Positions 36,301 to 43,812 of a DNA stretch of 47,734 nucleotides are shown here, piece after piece. Origin of the DNA: Gemmatimonadales bacterium (GTDB taxonomy: Bacteria; Gemmatimonadota; Gemmatimonadetes; Gemmatimonadales; GWC2-71-9); assembly GCA_025928645.1 (NCBI GenBank), contig JAICJD010000007.1, positions 1-47,734 on the forward strand, written 5' to 3'. The notes beneath the pieces are model-generated. The model was not told the DNA's origin. It was given only the letters and a program-made list of their open reading frames with translations, and did not search any database. How positions within the stretch are numbered: the first letter of the stretch is position 1; each line of letters begins with the position of its first letter. The position numbers and the translations under genes were made by a program.

Positions 36301-38939
36301 TATGCGACGGGCGGCCGCTGGGCCGCGTGCTCGTGACCGCGGCGGCAAAGGAAGACGTGGTCACCGAAGATCTGGTCGGGCAGCAGCAGCCGACCCGCGC
36401 CGCCCACCACGCAGGGCCGCGCGGCCTGCTGCGCCTGCTGAGCGCCGGGGCGGTGGAGACGGCACGGAGCGCGCTCGGCACGGCCGCGACGACGCTGACC
36501 GCGCCGGTCCGGCACCGCGCGGCAGAGGGCGACGAGGGCCCGCTGGCCGCGTGGGTGAACGGGTTCGGCCGGATGGCGGCGGACGGAGCCTACGAGATCC
36601 GGGTGTCGGGAGACCGGCTGCCGCCGATGCCGTGGGCCAACGTGATCGCCAACCCGCTGGGCGGCTTTCTCGTCACCGAGCGGGGCAGTGGGTTCGCCTG
36701 GGCGGGAAGCAGCTACTTCTATCGGCTCACGCCGTGGCACAACGACCCGGTCTCGGACCCGCCGGGCGAAGTGCTGTACCTGCGCGACGACGAGACCGGC
36801 GAGGTCTGGTGCCCGACGCCCGCGCCGGTGCGGACGGCGGGCGAGTACACGGTCCGGCATGCGGCGGGGGCCACGGTCTTCGAGCACCGCCACGACGGCA
36901 TCGCGAGCGAGCTCACCCTCGGCCTGGCCGAGGACGCGCCCGTCAAGCTCTCGATCCTCCGCCTCACCAACCACGGCGACCGGCCCCGGCGGCTCGCGCT
37001 CACGGCCTACGTCGAATGGTGCCTCGGCGCGCTGCGCGAGCATACGCAGCATCAGGTGCACACCCGCTACGATGTCGAGCGCCGGGCGATCCTGGCGCGC
37101 AACACCTTCGACCCGCAGTTCGCCGGCACCGTGGCCTTCTGCGCCCTCACCGATCCGCTGGCCGGATACACCGCCGACCGGCGCGAGTTTCTCGGGCGGA
37201 ACGGCACGGTGGACGCGCCCGTGGCGCTCGGCTCGCCGCTCGGCGGCGCGACCGGGGCGGCGATGGACCCGTGCGCCGTGCTGCGCTGCCTGATCGAGCT
37301 CAAGCCCGGCGCCTCGCACGAGGTTGCGGTGGTGCTCGGGGCCGCGGACGGCGAGGAGGCCGCGCGCGCGGCGCTCGAGCGGTTCGCCGACGCCCGCCAC
37401 GCCGCCGAGGCCGCGCGACGCCACGCGGAGCGCTGGACCGCCCGGCTCACCACGATCGTCGTCCGCACCCCCGACCCCGCGTTCGACGCCATGCTCAACG
37501 GGTGGCTGCTCTACCAGGCGCTCGCCTGCCGCATGTGGGCCCGGTCGGCGTTGTACCAGAGCAGCGGCGCCTACGGGTTCCGCGATCAGCTCCAGGACGC
37601 CATGGCGTTGGTGTACACGGAGCCGGCGCTCGCCCGCGAGCACATCCTGCGCGCCGCCGGGCGCCAGTTCGTGGAGGGCGACGTGCAGCACTGGTGGCAC
37701 GCGCCCTCCGGCCGCGGGGTCCGGACCCGGTTCTCGGACGACATGGCCTGGCTGCCCTACGTCGTCGACCAGTACGTCGGGGTCACGGGCGACGCGTCGG
37801 TGCTCGATGAGGCCGTGCCGTTCATCGCCATGCGCCAGCTCGAGCCGCACGAGCACGAGGTGTACGACCAGCCGTCGCCGGCCGACCAGGTCCGCCCGGT
37901 GTACGAGCACTGCGTGCGCGCGCTCCGCCGGGCGTCCACCGTGGGCGCGCACGGACTCCCGCTCATCGGGAGCGGCGACTGGAACGACGGCATGAACCGG
38001 GTCGGCGTGGAGGGGCGCGGCGAGAGCGTCTGGCTGGCGTGGTTCCTGATCGCGACGCTGCGCGGGTTCGCGGCGCACGCCGAGCAGCGGGGCGACGCGG
38101 CGACCGCCTCTGAGTTCCGCCGGCAGGCCGACGGCTATGCTCGCGCCGCCGAGACGGCCGGCTGGGACGGCAAGTGGTACCGCCGAGCCTACTTCGATGA
38201 CGGCGCCCCGCTCGGCTCGGCGTCGAGCGACGAATGCCAGATCGATTCCATCGCCCAGAGCTGGAGCGTGATCTCCGGCGCAGGCGAGCCGGCGCACCGG
38301 ACGGAGGCCATGGCCTCGCTCGAGCGCCGCCTGGTGCAGAGCGACGTCCGCATCCTGCCGCTGCTCACCCCGCCGTTCGACAAGACCCCGAAGGACCCGG
38401 GCTACATCAAGGGCTATCTCCCCGGCGTGCGGGAGAACGGCGCCCAGTACACCCACGCGGCGCTCTGGGCCGTCCTCGCCACCGCGCTCCAGGGCGACGG
38501 CGACCGCGCCTTCGAGCTGTTCCAGATGATCAACCCGCTCACGAGAACGCGGTCGCCCGAGGAGGTGGCCATCTACCAGGTGGAGCCCTACGTCGTGGCG
38601 GCCGACGTCTACACCGCGGCGGGCCACGTGGGCCGGGGCGGATGGACCTGGTACACCGGATCGGCGAGCTGGATGTACCGCGTGGGTCTGGAGGCGGTGC
38701 TCGGCTTCGTGAAGCGCGGCGACCGGCTGACCTTCGACCCGCGCGTGCCGGGGTCGTGGCCGTCGTTCGCGATCACCTACCGCTACGGGAACAGCCGCTA
38801 CGAGATCGTGGTGGAGCGGCCGCATGCCGCGAGGGCGGGACACCAGGTGGTGACGCTGGACGGGACGACGCTGGAGACGGAGGCCGTTCCGCTGGTGGAC
38901 GACGGCGCCGCGCACCGCGTCCTGATCCGCCCGGCCTAG
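30327..38939 (+). CDS. ndvB: Cyclic beta-1,2-glucan synthase (NdvB/Cgs type; GT84 with GH94-like C-terminus)
   Basis: A membrane enzyme of at least 2870 residues that polymerises, cyclises and trims beta-1,2-glucan from UDP-glucose for export to the periplasm; rhizobial and Brucella versions are near 2830-2870 residues. The order is an N-terminal region with membrane helices near 380-430, then a GT84 domain with DAD at 587-589 and RRKHRW at 731-736, then further helices about 790-960. A central GH189-like cyclisation region (YDLRDLQVLEPAYVSTVDSG, about 1065) follows. Paired GT36-associated beta domains (about 1550 and 2080) and a GH94 phosphorylase-like barrel with GSGDWNDGMN (D2551, D2554) complete it. 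The given GTG is the first canonical start in frame, but coding probably begins about 45 residues earlier. Confidence 0.87.
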   Translation: MPARPARRRARLLERLDETRRLLDDAHDRLAAAADRELNVSPAGEWLLDNLHVVQEHIREVRESLPRGYYRELPELAGGALAGYPRVYEIAITLISHTEAKIELESVDLFLGAFQQVQPLAIGELWAIPAMLRLGLIESVRRMALRTVRRLEELESADAWAALLVDPAGERVAETTAALHQFVSNPPPLTPTFVARLLVQLRAGGGAQPPLFRLEHWIADQGMQAEEASARANERVALTQLTMANSITSLRGIARMDWDAFVERQSAMEAVLRRDPAAVYPRMTFETRDQYRHVVERIAKRTRRDEAEVARVALGLAEAAPSDGAGDADRRRHVGYYLVDQGLREVEARCAYRAPPRLALYRWILRHPNVVYVGGVLTGTLAALAAVLWLGGPEARAVWPLVLLFALIPANDIAVSAMNQLVTTFLPPRRLPKLDLARHGGVPEEFRTVVVVPTLFGSVEAVREALEHLEVQYLANREPHLQFAILSDFTDAPTETRESDAAILAAAEDGTRALNARYGAEGEDAFYLFHRPRRWNPNQGVWMGWERKRGKLAEFNRYLRGADAGAFSSIVGDPAPLRRVRYVITLDADTLLPPDTAALLIGALAHPLNRAVYDEQRGRVVQGYGILQPRVGVSLPSAHRSQFAAVHSGHPGVDPYTTAVSDVYQDLFGEGSFTGKGIYDVDAFERATHGRFPENTLLSHDLIEGNYARAGLASDIVVYDDYPPRYLTYTRRKHRWIRGDWQLLRWLTARVPGPDGPEPNRLSLLSRWKILDNLRRSLVEPAQLALLIAGWTVLPGGPLRWTLLGLGAIAASHVAALLLALLQPPMDKSWRAYYAVAGHDAATSMQQVALAVTFLPHQAWVSVDAILRTLWRLWVTRRQLLEWQTASQTERLLAGGAGPAWRTMWPAVALPYGLLAAAAGAVIAAGGSVAGPPLLGAAAPLLLLWSISPSIAHAISAPAVRRERRLPAASRTAAMRYALLHWRYFDRFVSAETHWLAPDNFQEDPAPVVAMRTSPTNIGLQLLATVSACDLGFITAEDMVGRLERAFASLEAMRRFRGHWYNWYDLRDLQVLEPAYVSTVDSGNLAGHLVALQQACLELADEPVFDARTWRALRAGVMLAAEQLRRRDGAGDPAEAADAARGREAAAAALKEAETTLSGAEALAPAAVLEAVTPALERALTALAPVPAPSDGGEPPGEWIRWCLRLANEQEARLKGLELLPASGRVARPVARSESWRSAAPRSPAAADLLARLAALAERASAYMQAMDFAFLYDRSRSLFAIGYQAGSPALDGSHYDLLASEARLASYLAVARNQVPVEHWFRLGRTLTRAAGATALVSWSGSMFEYLMPSLVMRSFPYTVLDQTFIGAVRRHIAYAGERRVPWGISESAYNLRDRWQTYQYRAFGVPNLALKRGLGRDLVIAPYATALAAMISPQRAIANLAVLEKLGSVGRYGFYEALDYTRPDPGRPFGLVRAYMAHHVGMSLVALTNALTAQLWQRRFHTDSMVKSVELLLHEQAPRRLELQEPQSSRADEALPDPELQRPVVREVASPDTPAPHVALLGYLPYTVMVSHCGAGYSRFEELAVTRWRADGTRDAFGQFCYLRDVTEGRVWSATHQPLAAPADRYRAYLATDRVTVHRTDGPIETRTEIAVVPADAAEVRRITLTNYGSVPREIELTSYGEIVLAPPDADRAHPAFGNLFVETEYHEWCSAITATRRPRSADERRLWCVHVVDAGRERIGSPSCETDRARFLGRGRGPRDPVAIEHSGPLAGTTGAVLDPIFALRTRVRLEPRQSASVAFTTLVAATREGAFELADRYHHPRAAQRALDLAWTSAQVELRELDVSPADAGVFQELAGHLFYSSAALRAPEDELRRNVGSQPMLWTLGVSGDWPILLASIDSEEGLPTLRQLLAAHHYWRRRGMMVDLVVLNLRPTSYLQDLAQSVMTAIHASHAGAIVDQPGGVFVRRRDTLGPDVLAMLRGTARVHIVCDGRPLGRVLVTAAAKEDVVTEDLVGQQQPTRAAHHAGPRGLLRLLSAGAVETARSALGTAATTLTAPVRHRAAEGDEGPLAAWVNGFGRMAADGAYEIRVSGDRLPPMPWANVIANPLGGFLVTERGSGFAWAGSSYFYRLTPWHNDPVSDPPGEVLYLRDDETGEVWCPTPAPVRTAGEYTVRHAAGATVFEHRHDGIASELTLGLAEDAPVKLSILRLTNHGDRPRRLALTAYVEWCLGALREHTQHQVHTRYDVERRAILARNTFDPQFAGTVAFCALTDPLAGYTADRREFLGRNGTVDAPVALGSPLGGATGAAMDPCAVLRCLIELKPGASHEVAVVLGAADGEEAARAALERFADARHAAEAARRHAERWTARLTTIVVRTPDPAFDAMLNGWLLYQALACRMWARSALYQSSGAYGFRDQLQDAMALVYTEPALAREHILRAAGRQFVEGDVQHWWHAPSGRGVRTRFSDDMAWLPYVVDQYVGVTGDASVLDEAVPFIAMRQLEPHEHEVYDQPSPADQVRPVYEHCVRALRRASTVGAHGLPLIGSGDWNDGMNRVGVEGRGESVWLAWFLIATLRGFAAHAEQRGDAATASEFRRQADGYARAAETAGWDGKWYRRAYFDDGAPLGSASSDECQIDSIAQSWSVISGAGEPAHRTEAMASLERRLVQSDVRILPLLTPPFDKTPKDPGYIKGYLPGVRENGAQYTHAALWAVLATALQGDGDRAFELFQMINPLTRTRSPEEVAIYQVEPYVVAADVYTAAGHVGRGGWTWYTGSASWMYRVGLEAVLGFVKRGDRLTFDPRVPGSWPSFAITYRYGNSRYEIVVERPHAARAGHQVVTLDGTTLETEAVPLVDDGAAHRVLIRPA

Positions 38940-39961
38940 CCCGGCACCTCGTTGTTCCGCTCGGCGGCCTCGTCGCCCAGCCGCGTGAGCAGGCTCGGCG
39001 ACCAGCGCGACTCGCTCTGCGACCCGGGCCGCGCTTCGGTGCCGATGCCGCCCGGGCCCGGCAGCGCGCGGTCGGCCAGGCTCAGCGCGTCGGCGCCCAG
39101 GCCCGGCGCGAGCGCGTGGAGCTTCACGGCGAGCCACGTGGGCAGCGGCATGACCAGCTCCGCGTCGCCGTGGCGGCACGCGTCCACGATGCGCGCCGCC
39201 GCCCGCCCGGCGCGCATGCTCGCGAGCGGCAGCGAGTCCGCGATGCTGAACCAGGCGAACTCGTCGCGGTGCTGCCCCTTGAACGAGGCGTTGCGCGGGC
39301 TGCCGGTCCGCATGAGGCCCGGGCACACCGTGGTCACGTAGATCCCCTCGCGGGCGAGCGCCGCGCGCAGCCCGGAGGAAAATCCCACCAGCGCGAACTT
39401 GCTCGTCGAATACGGCAGCAGGTGCGCGACGCTGATCTTGCCCCCGACCGACGCGATGTTCACGATCCGGCCTTCGCCACGGCGCCGCATGTCGGGGAGC
39501 ACGCCGAACGTGGTGAGCAGCGGCCCGCGGAGGTGGACCCGCAGCGCCTGCTCGTAGTCGCCGAGCGTCATCACGTCCGCCGGACCGACCTGGATCATGC
39601 CGGCATTGTTGATGAGGATCTCGACCTGCCCGAGCCGCTGCCGCACGTGGCCCAGCATCTCGCGCACCTGGGACTCGTCGGTCACGTCGCACGGGATGGC
39701 GACGGCGTCCGCGCCACGCCGGACCAAGTCCACCCGGGCGCGCGCCAGCTCCGCCTCGTCGCGCGCGCAGATCACGACGCGGGCGCCCTGCGCCGCGAGC
39801 TCGCGGGCGAGGACCAGCCCCAGCCCGCGCGAGCCGCCGGTGACCAGCGCGACCCGGCCGGCGAGGTCGATGCGCCGGCGGCGCCGGGCCGTCGCCCGGG
39901 CCATCGCGGTCGCGCCGACCAGGGCGCCGGCCAGGAACAGGGGTCGGGAGAGCGTTGCCAT
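38936..39961 (-). CDS. Short-chain dehydrogenase/reductase with N-terminal membrane anchor
   Basis: A 341-residue classical SDR. It opens with a hydrophobic segment (LFLAGALVGATAMA, residues 8-21) and a run of arginines, a likely signal anchor. Then come the Rossmann motif TGGSRGLG at 41-48, NNAG at 118-121, and the catalytic S171, Y184 and K188 in the YSTSK context. The domain resembles Dhrs7/11-beta-HSD-like membrane SDRs in layout; the substrate is unknown. An extension of about 70 residues beyond the fold is rich in Gly/Ser/Arg. The stop codon overlaps the glucan synthase stop by four bases, tail to tail (shared CTAG). A GAGG ribosome site lies just upstream of the ATG at 39961. Confidence 0.86.
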   Translation of the reverse strand: MATLSRPLFLAGALVGATAMARATARRRRRIDLAGRVALVTGGSRGLGLVLARELAAQGARVVICARDEAELARARVDLVRRGADAVAIPCDVTDESQVREMLGHVRQRLGQVEILINNAGMIQVGPADVMTLGDYEQALRVHLRGPLLTTFGVLPDMRRRGEGRIVNIASVGGKISVAHLLPYSTSKFALVGFSSGLRAALAREGIYVTTVCPGLMRTGSPRNASFKGQHRDEFAWFSIADSLPLASMRAGRAAARIVDACRHGDAELVMPLPTWLAVKLHALAPGLGADALSLADRALPGPGGIGTEARPGSQSESRWSPSLLTRLGDEAAERNNEVPG

Positions 39962-40024
39962 GGGCCTCTACGTACCGCCGGCCGGCGGTCGCTGCCGTGA
40001 CTCGGCGCACATAGCTTTGCAGGC

Positions 40025-40531
40025 ATGACCGACGCCACCGCCACCCTCCTGCTCGTCGCCGCTTCGCTGGTCGGCCTCGCGCTCATTCCGCTCGGGCTGC
40101 CGGGCCTCTGGGTCATCGTGCTCGGCATCCTCGGCTACGGCTGGCTCACGGATTTCCGCACGGTGAGCGGCGGGTTCCTCGCTCTCGTGCTCGGGCTCGC
40201 TCTGGCGGGCGAGCTGCTGGAGAGCTGGATCGGATTCCGCTTCGCGCAGCGTTACGGCGGGTCGAGCCGCGCGGGGTGGGGCGCGCTGATCGGGGGGCTG
40301 ATCGGCGCGGTGGTGGGCGTGCCGGTGCCCATCGTGGGCTCGGTGATCGGCGGGTTCGCCGGCGCCTTCCTCGGCGCCGCGGTGTTCGAGTACTCGCTGG
40401 CCCGCCGGTCGGGCGCGGCGGCCCGGGCCGGGTGGGGAGCGGTGCTCGGCCGGGCCGCCGCGGCGGCCATCAAGCTCGGACTGGGCCTGGCAATGGCCGC
40501 GGCGGCGATCTGGCTGGCGGTGCGAGGCTGA
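40025..40531 (+). CDS. DUF456 family membrane protein
   Basis: A 168-residue hydrophobic protein of the DUF456 family. It has three or four membrane segments: residues about 8-40, 50-68, 88-125 (a glycine-rich GALIGGLIGAVVGVPVPIVG stretch) and 140-165. The family's conserved core is visible in LPGLW near residue 30 and in the GxxxG-rich central helix pair. Function is unknown. It is divergent from the SDR at 38936-39961 with 63 bases between starts. Just downstream, on the opposite strand, is the vestigial SDR start. Confidence 0.82.
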   Translation: MTDATATLLLVAASLVGLALIPLGLPGLWVIVLGILGYGWLTDFRTVSGGFLALVLGLALAGELLESWIGFRFAQRYGGSSRAGWGALIGGLIGAVVGVPVPIVGSVIGGFAGAFLGAAVFEYSLARRSGAAARAGWGAVLGRAAAAAIKLGLGLAMAAAAIWLAVRG

Positions 40532-40568
40532 GGAGGCTGTTGCGCAGCCGCTACGTCGTCACCGCCCC

Positions 40569-40670
40569 GCCCGCGCTCGCGCCTTCGGCCGCGAACCGGC
40601 GGGCGATCGCCGCGCCGATGCCGCGCGAGCTTCCCGTCACCAGCGCGACCCGCCCGTCGAGCGCGGCCAT
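40569..40670 (-). pseudogene. Vestigial N-terminus of an SDR gene
   Basis: On the minus strand an ATG at 40670 opens a frame reading MAALDGRVALVTGSSRGIG, then AAIARRFAAEGA. That is an unmistakable first beta-alpha-beta of a classical SDR with the TGSSRGIG nucleotide motif. After about 32 residues the similarity stops, and the frame drifts into sequence antisense to the DUF456 gene, ending at 40470. The NNAG motif and catalytic Tyr/Lys are absent, so this is a 3'-truncated remnant. It differs from the two intact SDRs in this window, so it is not a simple duplicate of either end. It sits eight bases beyond the receiver gene's stop. Confidence 0.7.
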
Positions 40671-40677
40671 CCGCCGG

Positions 40678-41094
40678 CTACTCGTGCGCGCCGCCGCGGC
40701 GGCGGGTAGGCCGTTCCGAGCCGCGCCGGGACGCGTCCAGGGCCGCGGCCACCGCGTCGAGCAGCTGTGACCTGACGAACGGCTTCGGCAGCAGCCTCGT
40801 AACGCCGCGGGACGGGTCGTCGCGCTCGATCCGGCTCCCGACGCTCATATCACCTGACATCAGGATCACCGGCAGGTGCGGCGCCTCCGTCCGGAGCTGG
40901 GCCAGGATGGTGAGACCGTCCATGTCCGCCATCCGCACGTCCGTGATGACGAGATCCGCGCCCCGCTCGTGCCACAGGCCGAGGCCGCTGGCGCCGTCCT
41001 TCGCGGTGAACGCCTCGTAGCCGGCGCCCGCGAGCACGCGGCGGGTCACGTCGCGAACCGCCTGATCGTCGTCGATCACCAGTACCCGCAACAT
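40678..41094 (-). CDS. Stand-alone response-regulator receiver protein
   Basis: A 138-residue CheY-like receiver without an output domain. The acidic pair is D8-D9 (VIDDD), the phospho-acceptor is D52 (LVITDVRMADMDG), the switch Ser is S80 (VILMSGD), and the conserved lysine is K104 (LLPKPF). A basic tail of about 18 residues (RRGSERPTRRRGGAHE) follows the fold. No partner kinase is adjacent. It lies 48 bases downstream of the M1 aminopeptidase gene on the same strand and might be co-transcribed with it. The hybrid kinase at the right end of the window carries its own receiver. Confidence 0.87.
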   Translation of the reverse strand: MLRVLVIDDDQAVRDVTRRVLAGAGYEAFTAKDGASGLGLWHERGADLVITDVRMADMDGLTILAQLRTEAPHLPVILMSGDMSVGSRIERDDPSRGVTRLLPKPFVRSQLLDAVAAALDASRRGSERPTRRRGGAHE

Positions 41095-41142
41095 GTGGTC
41101 TAAGGTGCTGCCCCCGGCGTAGCCGCGAAAGCCCCCGTCACC

Positions 41143-43812
41143 TCACGGCTCGTCGCCGGCGGTCCGGATCCGCACCGTGCGCTCGAGCTCGTCCGCGTGC
41201 TGCAGCACCTTCCGCCGGAGGTCCAGCGGCAGCCCGGGGTGCTCCGCCAGCCAGCCGCGCACCGTCTCCAGCGCCGGCTGCCCCGTCTGGCCCCGCAGAA
41301 ACGCGGCGAGCCAGCTCTCGAGAAAGAAGATGCGGCGATGCGCCTGGATGAACGGCAGCGAATCCAGCGCCGGACGCAGGTATGGAAGCGTGAGCGTCTG
41401 CTGATCCAGGCTATTGAACGGGCCCAGGCTGCCTGAGGCCCACTGCTCGTTGAGCGACGAGTCGGCGAACCAGCGCGTGAAGTAGTCGCGCTTGGTGGCG
41501 GCGCTGGGCCGGGCCGCGGCGGCGACGAAGGCGCGGCGCCGTCCGTCCGCGGTCGTGTCGCGCCGCGACTGCTCGGCGTAGAGCCGGTCGGCGCCGGCCG
41601 CACCCAGCTCGAGCAGTCGGGTGACGATGTCCCAGCGGGTCGGATCGCGCAGCGGCTCGCCGGCCACCGAGTCGGCGGCGAGCAAGCCCTCGAGCCGGTG
41701 CACGCCGTCCGGGCTGGCGGCGAGCTCGATGAACGCGTCGATGCAGGCCTTGCGGAGGCCGTAGGGCCGAGCCGAATCTCCGGCTTCGCTCCAGAGGACG
41801 CGCTCGAGCGCGGGCTGAATCGCCGCACGGCGTTCGGGCGCGAGATAGGCCGCCGCGGCCCGCCCGAGCCGTGCCAGAAGCACGGGGACGATCTGCTCGT
41901 CGGTTTCCCCGGGCAGCTCGCGCAGCACCAGTCGCGCGAACCGGTCGGGTGGCAGCCGGCCGGCGCGAACCTGATCCCACAGGGCACCCCAGAGCATCGC
42001 GCGGAGGAGCCCATCCCGCACGCGGCCGAGTGCACCCGACTCGAGCGCGCGGACGCTCGCCGAGTCCAGCAGGAGGAGGTAGTAGCCGTAGTCGCCGGCG
42101 TTGGCGAAGACGTACTCAGGGGCGGGCCGGCCTGCCGCGGCGCGCACGACGGTCAGGGTGTCGCTGAGCTCGACGGGGATGCGCACCGGCGGCCGGTCGT
42201 GATAGGCGAGCAACACCTCGGTGCGCTCGGTCCACGGCCGGTCCGATGCGTCGATCGCTGGAGCCGCGCCGCCGAGCGCCGCGTCCAGCAGCAGGCGGGG
42301 CACCGCGGGCTTCTGCGCGAGCTCGAGGCGTGCGATCCGCCCCTCCCGCACCGACAGTCGCTGTTCCACGACCGGCATCCCCCCGCGCAGCATGAAGTCC
42401 CGCCCGAACCGGTCGAGCGGGCGCCCGGCCGCCGAGCCGATGGCGCCGAGCAGGTCGCGCCAGTCCGCGCTGCCATAGGCGTGCAGCCCGAGGAACCGGC
42501 GCACGCCCGACTGAAACGCCGAGTCGCCGACCAGATACTCGAGCTGCTTGAGCACCGACGGCGCCTTGTTGTACACGATCGCTCCGTAGTTGCTCTTCGC
42601 CTGGTCGAGATTGTCGAGTGCCTGCCAGAGCGGCTGAGTCCCCGGGGTCTGATCCACCGCATAGGCCGGCGGCTTGTTGCCCAGGTAGAAAGTCTTCCAG
42701 GCTTCAGCCTCGGGCTCGAGGTCGGCCAGGGCCTTGGTCGCCATGAAGGTGGCGAACCCCTCCTTGAGCCAGAGATCGTCGAACCAGCGCATGGTGACCA
42801 GGTCGCCGAACCACTGGTGCGCGACCTCGTGAAGGATGGTCGAGAAGCGCGCCAGGCGGCGGGGAAGGGTGGGCCGCTCGCGGAAGATGAACCCGTCCTC
42901 CGAGTAGAAGACGGCGCCCGGATGCTCCATGCCGCCGAACGGGAAGGCGGGCGCGAGCACGAAGTCGAACTTGCCGAACGGGTAGGGCCGGCCGAACCAG
43001 CGCTCCATCCACTGGAGCGCGCGGCCATTGAGCGCGAGCAGCGTGTCGAGATCGGCTTCGCCGGCGCGGGACCGCCGCACGTATGCCGTGATCGTTCGCC
43101 CCGCCACGGAGGCGCTCGCCCGTTGCCACGGCCCCGCGGCGAACGCGATGAGATAGGTGCTGATCGGGTGGGTCTCGGCGAAGCGGGTCGTGACCCGCCG
43201 GCCCCCGGTATTGGTCGATGCCGCTGCGCCATTGGAGACCACCGTCCAGCCCGCCGGCGCCGTCACCGCCAGCCGGACGCGCGCTTTGAGATCCGGCTGG
43301 TCGAAGCAGGGGAAGAGCTGGCTGGCGTCGGCCGGTACCAGCAGCGTATACAGGTAGTCCCGGTTGTCGGTGGGGTCGTGGCTCCGGATGATGCTCGCGC
43401 CGCTCGGCGCGACGTCCGCGATGAAGTCGAGCCGAACCAGGTTCTCACCCGGGCGGAGCAGGGCGGACGGAACGACGAGGTGCCCGTCTCGGGCAGCGTT
43501 CGCCGGCAGCGGACGGCCGTTCACCTCGGCGCTCACGAGCCGCCGCCCGCGGTAGTCCAGGATCGCGTCCCCCTGGTCGAGGCGGCGGAAGCGCACCGCC
43601 ACCCGCCCGATGGCGCTGTCGAGCGGGACCAGGTCGAGCGCCAGATCGTAGCGGACGTCTCGGAGCGTCCGCGCCCGGTGCCGGGCGAGCGCGTGACTGA
43701 CGCCCGGCGCGAGCAACGAGTCGCCCGCGGCGGCCGCCATGGCGGGGGCAGGCAGGAGGAGCGGCGCAAGCAGGAGGGCGGCAACGCGGCCTTGGGCCCA
43801 TATTTCCCGCAT
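41143..43812 (-). CDS. Exported M1-family zinc aminopeptidase
   Basis: An 889-residue metallopeptidase of family M1. Residues 1-26 form a signal peptide (MREIWAQGRVAALLLAPLLL, cleavage near AMA). The N-terminal beta domain is followed by the exopeptidase motif GGMEH. The zinc site is HEVAH (H328, E329, H332) with the third ligand E351 in WLKEGFATF, exactly the HExxH-x18-E spacing. A helical C-terminal domain (about 570-880) follows, as in ERAP/aminopeptidase N-like enzymes. It should trim N-terminal residues from peptides in the periplasm. The chosen ATG overlaps the start codon of the divergent methyltransferase-like gene; an in-frame ATG at 43830 would deepen that overlap. Confidence 0.9.
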   Translation of the reverse strand: MREIWAQGRVAALLLAPLLLPAPAMAAAAGDSLLAPGVSHALARHRARTLRDVRYDLALDLVPLDSAIGRVAVRFRRLDQGDAILDYRGRRLVSAEVNGRPLPANAARDGHLVVPSALLRPGENLVRLDFIADVAPSGASIIRSHDPTDNRDYLYTLLVPADASQLFPCFDQPDLKARVRLAVTAPAGWTVVSNGAAASTNTGGRRVTTRFAETHPISTYLIAFAAGPWQRASASVAGRTITAYVRRSRAGEADLDTLLALNGRALQWMERWFGRPYPFGKFDFVLAPAFPFGGMEHPGAVFYSEDGFIFRERPTLPRRLARFSTILHEVAHQWFGDLVTMRWFDDLWLKEGFATFMATKALADLEPEAEAWKTFYLGNKPPAYAVDQTPGTQPLWQALDNLDQAKSNYGAIVYNKAPSVLKQLEYLVGDSAFQSGVRRFLGLHAYGSADWRDLLGAIGSAAGRPLDRFGRDFMLRGGMPVVEQRLSVREGRIARLELAQKPAVPRLLLDAALGGAAPAIDASDRPWTERTEVLLAYHDRPPVRIPVELSDTLTVVRAAAGRPAPEYVFANAGDYGYYLLLLDSASVRALESGALGRVRDGLLRAMLWGALWDQVRAGRLPPDRFARLVLRELPGETDEQIVPVLLARLGRAAAAYLAPERRAAIQPALERVLWSEAGDSARPYGLRKACIDAFIELAASPDGVHRLEGLLAADSVAGEPLRDPTRWDIVTRLLELGAAGADRLYAEQSRRDTTADGRRRAFVAAAARPSAATKRDYFTRWFADSSLNEQWASGSLGPFNSLDQQTLTLPYLRPALDSLPFIQAHRRIFFLESWLAAFLRGQTGQPALETVRGWLAEHPGLPLDLRRKVLQHADELERTVRIRTAGDEP

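Noticed and set aside
32760-40010. Minus-strand open frame of 2416 codons through the glucan synthase
   Set aside because: Composition is Arg/Gly/Ala/Val-rich with no motifs, while the plus-strand enzyme and the SDR on the minus strand in another frame have all expected motifs.
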